A stretch of 64,000 nucleotides of DNA. Source: Duganella sp. Root1480D1. GTDB taxonomy: Bacteria > Pseudomonadota > Gammaproteobacteria > Burkholderiales > Burkholderiaceae_D. The DNA lies in contig NZ_LMFZ01000034.1 in assembly GCF_001427305.1 (NCBI RefSeq), positions 1 through 64,000 of the forward strand, in the 5' to 3' direction. The translations under genes and the position numbers were made by a program. Positions 57,419-64,000 of this stretch are shown piece by piece; position 1 is the stretch's first letter, and each line of letters begins with the position of its first letter. The notes beneath the pieces are model-generated. The model had not been told where the DNA came from. It worked only from the letters and a program-made list of their open reading frames with translations, and ran no database searches.

Positions 57419-58677
57419 TGACTCCCCATCCAAGCCTGAAAACCAATGCCAATTTCCGCTGGTTGCTCAGCGGCGGCATCCTGTCCATGTTGGGCGACCA
57501 ATTCACCCTGATCGCCCTGCCCTGGCTCGTCCTGAAGCTGACCGGCGACCCGCTGTCGCTTGGCCTGGTGCTGGCCCTGCTGGGCGCCCCGCGCGCCATC
57601 TTCATCCTGATCGGCGGCGCCGTGGTTGACCGCTATTCGCCAAAACGCGTGCTCATGCTGACCAAGCACGCCAGCGCCTTGCTGGTGGGTGCGCTGGCAG
57701 TGCTCACGTTTACTGGCGCGGCCACGCTGCCGCTGGTGTATGCGCTGTCGCTCGGCATCGGCCTGGCCCAGGCGTTTGCTTATCCGTCCGGCAGTTCGAT
57801 CATGCCGCGCACCATTCCGCCGGAGCTGCTGCAAGCCGCCAATGGCGCCACCATGGGCGTGCGCCAGGCCGGCATGCTGGCCGGGCCTTTGCTGGCCGCG
57901 CTGCTGCTGGCCATCGGCGACGCGGGCGATGCAACTGGCGGCATGCGTGCGCTTGGCCTTGCCTTCGCGTTCGACAGCCTGAGTTTCATGCTCTCCGCAT
58001 GGACCTTGTCGCGCGTGGTGACGCTTGGAGGAGCTACGCCGCCGGTGCCGCAAAATGTGCTGCATGCCGTCGGCGAAGGCTTGCTGGCGGTGTGGCGCGA
58101 CTTGGAAATGCGCACCTGCTTCGCCTATTGGGGCCTGGTGTCGGTGCTGATCGGCGGCACCATGCAGGTGGCCCTGCCTGTGCTGGCGAAGGAACGCCTG
58201 CACGACGGCGCAGCCTTCGGCATGCTGATGGCCGCCCACGGCGCCGGCATGCTGGCGGGCATGGCTTTCTCCAGCATGACCGCCAGGTACAACGCCGGCA
58301 AGCCGGTGCGCATTGGCCTGCTTGCCTTGTCGGTCGACGCAATGGCGGGCCTGCTGATCATGCCGCTCGGCCTGATCACTGCGGGCTGGCAAGGCGGCTT
58401 GCTGCTGCTATCGCTCGGCGCCCTGGTAGGCCTGGTGCAGGTGGCCGTGTTCACCTGGATCCAGAAGCGTGTCCAGCCGCAGATGATGGGGCGCATCATG
58501 AGCATCTTCATGTTCATCCTGTTCGGCCTGGCGCCGTTGTCATCGGCGGCAACCGGATGGATCATGCAAAGCGCGACCTTGCCGCAAATGTTCTTTGGCG
58601 GTGGCGTGATACTGGTGGTTTGCGCTACGCTTGCGTTGCTGTTCACGCCAATGCGCCGCATCGCAACCGCTTCTTAG
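57418..58677 (+). CDS. MFS transporter
   Basis: A 419-residue major-facilitator protein with about 12 helices and the loop motif GGAVVDRYSPKRVLM (between helices 2 and 3, typical of MFS drug-efflux-like transporters). It starts on the marR stop codon, so the two are coupled, and a LysR gene follows after 10 bases. The substrate is unknown; a small toxic compound sensed by MarR is the natural guess. Confidence 0.9.
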   Translation: MTPHPSLKTNANFRWLLSGGILSMLGDQFTLIALPWLVLKLTGDPLSLGLVLALLGAPRAIFILIGGAVVDRYSPKRVLMLTKHASALLVGALAVLTFTGAATLPLVYALSLGIGLAQAFAYPSGSSIMPRTIPPELLQAANGATMGVRQAGMLAGPLLAALLLAIGDAGDATGGMRALGLAFAFDSLSFMLSAWTLSRVVTLGGATPPVPQNVLHAVGEGLLAVWRDLEMRTCFAYWGLVSVLIGGTMQVALPVLAKERLHDGAAFGMLMAAHGAGMLAGMAFSSMTARYNAGKPVRIGLLALSVDAMAGLLIMPLGLITAGWQGGLLLLSLGALVGLVQVAVFTWIQKRVQPQMMGRIMSIFMFILFGLAPLSSAATGWIMQSATLPQMFFGGGVILVVCATLALLFTPMRRIATAS

Positions 58678-58687
58678 GATCACGTAC

Positions 58688-59650
58688 ATGGAAACAAAAT
58701 GGCTGGAAGACTTTATCTCGCTGGTTGAAACGAATAGCTTCAGCCGCTCCGCACAACTGCGCCACGTAACGCAGCCTGCGTTTTCGCGGCGCATCCAGTC
58801 GCTGGAAAACTGGCTGGGCATGGACTTGATCGATCGCACCTCCTACCCGACGCGCGTGACGCCGGCGGGGCTGGTGTTCTACGAGCAGGCGCTGGAAATG
58901 CTCAGCCAGATCAACGGCGTGCGCGAGCTATTGCGCGGCAAGCGGGCGGCGGCGCAGAACAGCATCGACCTGGCGGTGCCGCACACGCTGTCGCTGACCT
59001 TCATCCCGAAATGGATCACGCAGCTCGAAGAAGAATTCGCGCCGATCAATTCGCGCCTGATGGCGCTGAACGTGCACGATGCGGTGCTGCAGTTGGTGGA
59101 AGGCGGCTGCGACCTGCTGCTTTGCTATCACCATCCGCGCCAGCCGGTGCAGCTAGATCCGGGACGCTACGACATGCTGGTGCTGGGGCGCGAGGCGTTG
59201 CGCGCCTATGCGCGCTGCGACAAGGCGAAGCAGCCGGAGTTCGTACTGCCGGGGCGGAAGACTTCACCCCTGCCCTTCCTTTCCTACACCACCAATGCCT
59301 ATCTCGGTCGCATGGTTGACCTGATCATGTCCGATGCGAAGCAGGCTTTGCATCTTGAGACGCACTACGAAACCGATATGGCGGAAGGCTTGAAGATGAT
59401 GGCGCTGGAGGGACGCGGGATTGCGTTCCTGCCTGAATCTGCGGTGACGCGCGAGGTGAAACAGAAGCTGCTGGCGCCAGCCGATGGCGGACGCGCGGAG
59501 TGGGAAATCGAGATGGAGATTCGCCTCTATCGCGAGCGGCCAAGTACGGCAAGGCCCGGGAAGGCAATCGTGGCGCGGCTTTGGGAGCATTTGGCGGAGC
59601 GCCAGAAGCCGGCTTCGGCGAAGCGGCGCGTACCGGCTTCCGACCGCTAG
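58688..59650 (+). CDS. LysR-family regulator, HypT/YjiE-like
   Basis: A 320-residue LysR-type regulator starting METKWLEDFISLVETNSFSRSA at 58688. The helix-turn-helix runs about residues 8-55 (TQPAFSRRIQSLENWLGMDL). The N-terminus METKWL-DF and the overall pattern resemble the hypochlorite-responsive HypT group rather than the metabolic LysRs. It is 10 bases after the MFS gene on the same strand, unusual for a LysR that controls a divergent target. The effector is unknown. Confidence 0.85.
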   Translation: METKWLEDFISLVETNSFSRSAQLRHVTQPAFSRRIQSLENWLGMDLIDRTSYPTRVTPAGLVFYEQALEMLSQINGVRELLRGKRAAAQNSIDLAVPHTLSLTFIPKWITQLEEEFAPINSRLMALNVHDAVLQLVEGGCDLLLCYHHPRQPVQLDPGRYDMLVLGREALRAYARCDKAKQPEFVLPGRKTSPLPFLSYTTNAYLGRMVDLIMSDAKQALHLETHYETDMAEGLKMMALEGRGIAFLPESAVTREVKQKLLAPADGGRAEWEIEMEIRLYRERPSTARPGKAIVARLWEHLAERQKPASAKRRVPASDR

Positions 59651-59702
59651 ACCCAGGTTTCCCGGTTCTGTAGTTTTAGTTCATGGAAGTGCCAAAAAGA
59701 CA

Positions 59703-59725
59703 GGTTATGCAAATTTTGCATAACC
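59703..59725. promoter_or_regulatory. Perfect 11-bp palindrome upstream of gdhA
   Basis: GGTTATGCAAA and TTTGCATAACC flank a single central T. The position, about 85 bases before the gdhA start and upstream of the likely promoter (a TAAGAT lies near 59766), suits an activator or repressor site such as an Lrp/AsnC- or LysR-type regulator. The regulator is not known. Confidence 0.6.
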
Positions 59726-59807
59726 GAATGCGCACTCGGCATTGGCCTCGGCAATTGCACAGGAATAAGATTCGCCGCGTTACCGAACAACCTGAGCGAG
59801 TCACACA

Positions 59808-61091
59808 ATGACCAACCACGCCTTGCCGTCTTACCTCAACGCTGAAGATCTCGGTCCTTGGGGCCAGTACCTGAAACAAATTGACCGCGTCACCCCTCAC
59901 CTGGGCGGCCTGTCCCGCTGGGTAGAAACCCTGAAGCGCCCTAAGCGCATCCTCGTTGTCGACGTTCCGATCGAACGTGACGACGGCTCGATCGCCCACT
60001 ACGAAGGCTATCGCGTTCAACACAATATGTCTCGCGGCCCTGGCAAGGGTGGCGTGCGCTTCCACCAGGATGTCACCCTGTCGGAAGTGATGGCCCTTTC
60101 GGCATGGATGACGGTGAAAAACGCCGCCGTCAACGTGCCATACGGTGGCGCAAAAGGTGGTATCCGTGTCGATCCAAAGACCCTGTCCAAAGGTGAACTG
60201 CAGCGCCTGACCCGCCGCTACACCAGCGAGATCAGCCTGATCATCGGCCCAACCAAGGATATCCCGGCACCGGACGTCAACACCAACGAACAGGTGATGG
60301 CCTGGATGATGGACTCTTACGCCATGATCGAAGGTAACCTGTCGACCGGCGTTGTCACTGGCAAGCCAATCTCGATGGGCGGTTCGCTGGGCCGTCGTGA
60401 AGCAACCGGCCGCGGCGTGTTCGTGACCGGCCGTGAAGCGGCTGCAAAGCGCGGCGTGGCAATCCAGGGCGCACGCATTGCAATCCAGGGCTTCGGCAAC
60501 GTGGGCGGCATCGCTGCCAATATGTTCGCGGAAGCTGGCTCCAAGATCATCGCCGTGCAGGATCACACCGGCACCGTGGTGCACCAGGGCGGCCTGAACG
60601 TGGCTGAACTGCACAAGCACGTAGCCGAAACCGGCGGCGTTGCTGGCTTCCCAGGCGCAGAAGCGACCCAGGACCGCGATTCCTTCTGGGGCATCGAGTC
60701 CGACATCCTGGTACCGGCAGCACTGGAACAGCAGATCACCGCCAAGAACGCAGGCCAGATCCGCACCAAGATCATCCTGGAAGGCGCCAACGGCCCAACC
60801 ACTCCTGAAGCGGACGACATCCTGAACGACAAAGACATCCTGATCGTTCCGGACGTGCTGTGTAACGCCGGCGGCGTGACCGTGTCCTACTTCGAATGGG
60901 TGCAGGACTTCTCCTCCTTCTTCTGGAGCGAGGAAGAAATCAATGCACGCCTGACCCGCATCATGCAGGACGCGTTCAACTCCGTGTGGGAAGTGTCGCA
61001 AGAGAAGAAGGTTTCGCTGCGCACCGCAACCTTCATCCTGGCCTGCACCCGCGTGCTGGCTGCCCGCGAAGTTCGTGGCCTGTACCCTTAA
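59808..61091 (+). CDS. gdhA: Glutamate dehydrogenase
   Basis: Interconverts glutamate and 2-oxoglutarate with ammonia. The 427-residue length and the motifs [15 protein letters not shown] (substrate lysine) and [19 protein letters not shown] (nucleotide loop) fit the Glu/Leu/Phe/Val dehydrogenase family, NAD-type. A palindromic site lies upstream and a terminator downstream, so it is a single-gene unit. A malic enzyme gene follows. Confidence 0.95.
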   Translation: MTNHALPSYLNAEDLGPWGQYLKQIDRVTPHLGGLSRWVETLKRPKRILVVDVPIERDDGSIAHYEGYRVQHNMSRGPGKGGVRFHQDVTLSEVMALSAWMTVKNAAVNVPYGGAKGGIRVDPKTLSKGELQRLTRRYTSEISLIIGPTKDIPAPDVNTNEQVMAWMMDSYAMIEGNLSTGVVTGKPISMGGSLGRREATGRGVFVTGREAAAKRGVAIQGARIAIQGFGNVGGIAANMFAEAGSKIIAVQDHTGTVVHQGGLNVAELHKHVAETGGVAGFPGAEATQDRDSFWGIESDILVPAALEQQITAKNAGQIRTKIILEGANGPTTPEADDILNDKDILIVPDVLCNAGGVTVSYFEWVQDFSSFFWSEEEINARLTRIMQDAFNSVWEVSQEKKVSLRTATFILACTRVLAAREVRGLYP

Positions 61092-61132
61092 TCAAAAATC
61101 AAGCCGGGCGCCCGCGTAGCGCCCTGCAGCTT

Positions 61133-61172
61133 ACGCCCGCACAGGCTACACTGCCTGTCGCGGGCGTTTTTC
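61133..61172 (+). terminator. Rho-independent terminator after gdhA
   Basis: The stem ACGCCCGC-ACAGG/CCTGT-C-GCGGGCGT (one bulge) is followed by TTTTT. It lies about 40 bases past gdhA and just before the malic enzyme ribosome site. Confidence 0.8.
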
Positions 61173-61196
61173 GCAGAACATAAGGAGAAGCACAGA

Positions 61197-62429
<1,233 letters not shown>

Positions 62430-62431
62430 TT

Positions 62432-62506
62432 AAAGTCGGGGTCAGCTCCGGCAATCGGACAAATCGCTGCGCGATTTGTCCGATTGCCGGAGCTGACCCC
62501 GACTTT
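62432..62506. repeat. Perfect 75-base palindrome with GGGGTCAG arms
   Basis: 36-base perfect arms with a 3-base loop (TGC at the centre), starting AAAGTCGGGGTCAG. It fits exactly between the stop codons of the convergent malic enzyme and DUF885 genes and can act as a two-way terminator. Its ends resemble those of the element at 46458-46596, but the inner sequences differ. Confidence 0.9.
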
Positions 62507-64000
62507 CATTTGTGGCGGGCGGCGATCCAGTCGTCCACCACACGCTCCAGCACCGTCATCGGCAAGGCGCCATGGCTCAGGACTTCGTGGTGGAATTCCT
62601 TCAGGTCGAACTTGTCGCCCAATTCAGTGCGCGCCTTCTCGCGCAAGCCGAGGATCGACAGCATGCCCACCTTGTAGGCCAATGCCTGGCCCGGTGAAAC
62701 GATGTAGCGCTCAACTTCCGCCGTTGCCTCCTGTTCGGCCATGCCGGCATTTTCCATCATGTATTCGATGGCCTCTTCGCGCGACCAGCGTTTGTAGTGG
62801 ATGCCGGTATCGACCACCAACCGCGCGGCGCGCATCATGTCGTCGCGCAGGCGCCCCAACTGGTCCAGCGGATCCGGCGTCAAGCCCATTTCAGAAGCCA
62901 GGCGCTCCGCGTACAGTCCCCAGCCTTCCTGGTATGCCGAAAAACTGATCACGCGGCGGAAAAACGGCACACCCTTCATCTCCTGCGCCAGCGATACCTG
63001 GAAATGGTGGCCCGGCATGACTTCATGGAAGACCGTGCTGCGCATGCCGAACTTCGGCGTGTCTTTCAGTGAGCGCATGTTTGCGTAGAACACGCCCGGC
63101 CGCGAGCCATCCATAGCGCCGGGTATGTAGTAGGCAGTCGGCGCCGTCGCCGCGGATTCCACGGGAGCGGCCCGCACCTCGATTGCCGCCTTGGGATGCG
63201 TGAGGAAAACGCCGGCCAGCTTTTCGTCCGCTTCCTTCATGATGGCGCGATACTCGGCCAGCATTTCCTTGCGCCCGTCTTCGGTATCGGGATAGCGGTA
63301 CTTCGGATCACGCTGCAGCTGTAGCATCCGCTCACCAACGCTGCCCTGTTGCAGCCCGATCTGGCGCAGCAGCCGGTCCATGATGCCGGTGAGACGGTCG
63401 ACATCGGCCAGCCCCAATTCATGCACCCGCTGCGGTGTCAGGTTGGTCGAGGTATGGAAACGAACGCACCAGGCGTAGTATTCGTCGCCGTTCGGCAGCG
63501 ACCACGCGCCGTCGTTGGAATGCACGCGGCCTTGCAGCTCGACGAAATGGCGAATCAATTCGGCATAGGCCGGGTAGACGCTCTTCTGGATCGCCTCGGC
63601 CACGCCTTGCAGCAATTCGTTACGCACTTTCTCGCTCATATCCGACAGCGGAATCGCATCGAGCTTGGCCTTGAAGCTGGTGTACAGCATGTTCTCGCGC
63701 GCCGGCCGGCCAGCGAAGCCGTGCATCTGCAACAGCACCTTCTCGACCAGGAATTGCGGCGGCAGGATGCCTGCCGCTTGCTGCGCGCGCAGGCTCTCGA
63801 TCAATTGCTCGAACTTGCGCGGGAACTTCTGCAGGCGGGAGATATAGCTTTCTGCTTCGCTGCGGTTACTGACGCGATGCACGTCGTTCATGAATTCAGG
63901 CAGCGCGCTTTGCAGACCATGCACCTGGTTGACAGGGAATTCGTGAAGCTGGAAGCGCTCGCCTTCCGCCACGGTGCTCAGGTAATAGTGCAGCGTGTCG
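62506..64000 (-). CDS. DUF885-family protein, C-terminal part (5' end outside window)
   Basis: An uncharacterised family with a peptidase-like metal motif, seen here as FHEVMPGHHFQVSLAQEM (HExxxGH). Other conserved segments are YYIPGAMDGSRPGVFYANM, YQEGWGLYAERLASEMGL and the end DWIAARHK. The frame is open to the window edge without a start, so at least 498 residues are present and the N-terminus, probably including a signal peptide, is missing. A GTG at 63972 is an internal valine, not the start. The stop touches the palindrome. Confidence 0.88.
   Translation of the reverse strand, partial: DTLHYYLSTVAEGERFQLHEFPVNQVHGLQSALPEFMNDVHRVSNRSEAESYISRLQKFPRKFEQLIESLRAQQAAGILPPQFLVEKVLLQMHGFAGRPARENMLYTSFKAKLDAIPLSDMSEKVRNELLQGVAEAIQKSVYPAYAELIRHFVELQGRVHSNDGAWSLPNGDEYYAWCVRFHTSTNLTPQRVHELGLADVDRLTGIMDRLLRQIGLQQGSVGERMLQLQRDPKYRYPDTEDGRKEMLAEYRAIMKEADEKLAGVFLTHPKAAIEVRAAPVESAATAPTAYYIPGAMDGSRPGVFYANMRSLKDTPKFGMRSTVFHEVMPGHHFQVSLAQEMKGVPFFRRVISFSAYQEGWGLYAERLASEMGLTPDPLDQLGRLRDDMMRAARLVVDTGIHYKRWSREEAIEYMMENAGMAEQEATAEVERYIVSPGQALAYKVGMLSILGLREKARTELGDKFDLKEFHHEVLSHGALPMTVLERVVDDWIAARHK

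Overview
The window looks like a chromosomal segment of a GC-rich betaproteobacterium of the order Burkholderiales, most likely family Oxalobacteraceae (Massilia / Duganella / Janthinobacterium group). This is inferred from gene order (rlmE-ftsH-folP-glmM; carA-carB-greA; pstSCAB-phoU-phoB-phoR divergent from ppk1), protein sequence character and codon use. No 16S gene is present to confirm it.

Layout. (1) 1-2470 is a decayed accessory strip beside a tRNA-Arg(TCT) gene: the C-terminal end of an IS5-type transposase abutting the first ~60 codons of a tyrosine-integrase-like gene, a 36-codon fragment of an actin-like (ParM/StbA) plasmid-segregation gene, and one intact small excisionase-like protein. 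(2) 2472-16746 is mostly minus strand: tRNA-Arg, tRNA-Pro, glmM, folP, ftsH, rlmE, then yhbY (+), a DUF4149 membrane protein, greA, carB, carA, two tandem periplasmic solute-binding-like proteins, a GlcG-like protein and a patatin-like lipoprotein. (3) 16822-26112 is a phosphate block: phoR, phoB, phoU, pstB, pstA, pstC, pstS on the minus strand, and ppk1 and sixA on the plus strand. The pstS and ppk1 promoters face away from each other and both carry clear PhoB boxes. (4) 26208-36657: orphan fliD with a PilZ gene behind alr-radA, two tandem LplT-like transporters, and a tsaB-rimI-UDG-DUF1853 operon. (5) 36698-46385: thioredoxin-like protein, an orphan molybdopterin hydroxylase large subunit, a PAS/GGDEF/EAL protein, DUF1993, DUF1289 and DUF1415 proteins, an MltD-like transglycosylase and fabI. 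(6) 46677-64000: ECF sigma factor with a membrane partner facing a VIT/DUF2135 protein, an SPFH gene with a ribbon-helix-helix gene behind a palindromic operator, a RhlE-type DEAD-box helicase, a cell-wall trio (L,D-transpeptidase, M23, M15-like), MarR-MFS-LysR, gdhA, malic enzyme and the C-terminal part of a DUF885 protein cut by the window edge.

Intergenic gaps carry three families of palindromic repeats: composite elements with a GTCAGAC core and GGTAAACC-like ends, AAATGGGG...CCCCATTT palindromes, and long palindromes beginning GGGGTCAG. Several sit exactly between convergent genes. They resemble REP/REPIN or MITE elements; no transposase for them is visible in the window.

No large undescribed system is evident. 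The most rewarding items are the PhoB-controlled and apparently leaderless ppk1, the SPFH/ribbon-helix-helix operon with its operator, the repeat families, and the broken island next to tRNA-Arg.
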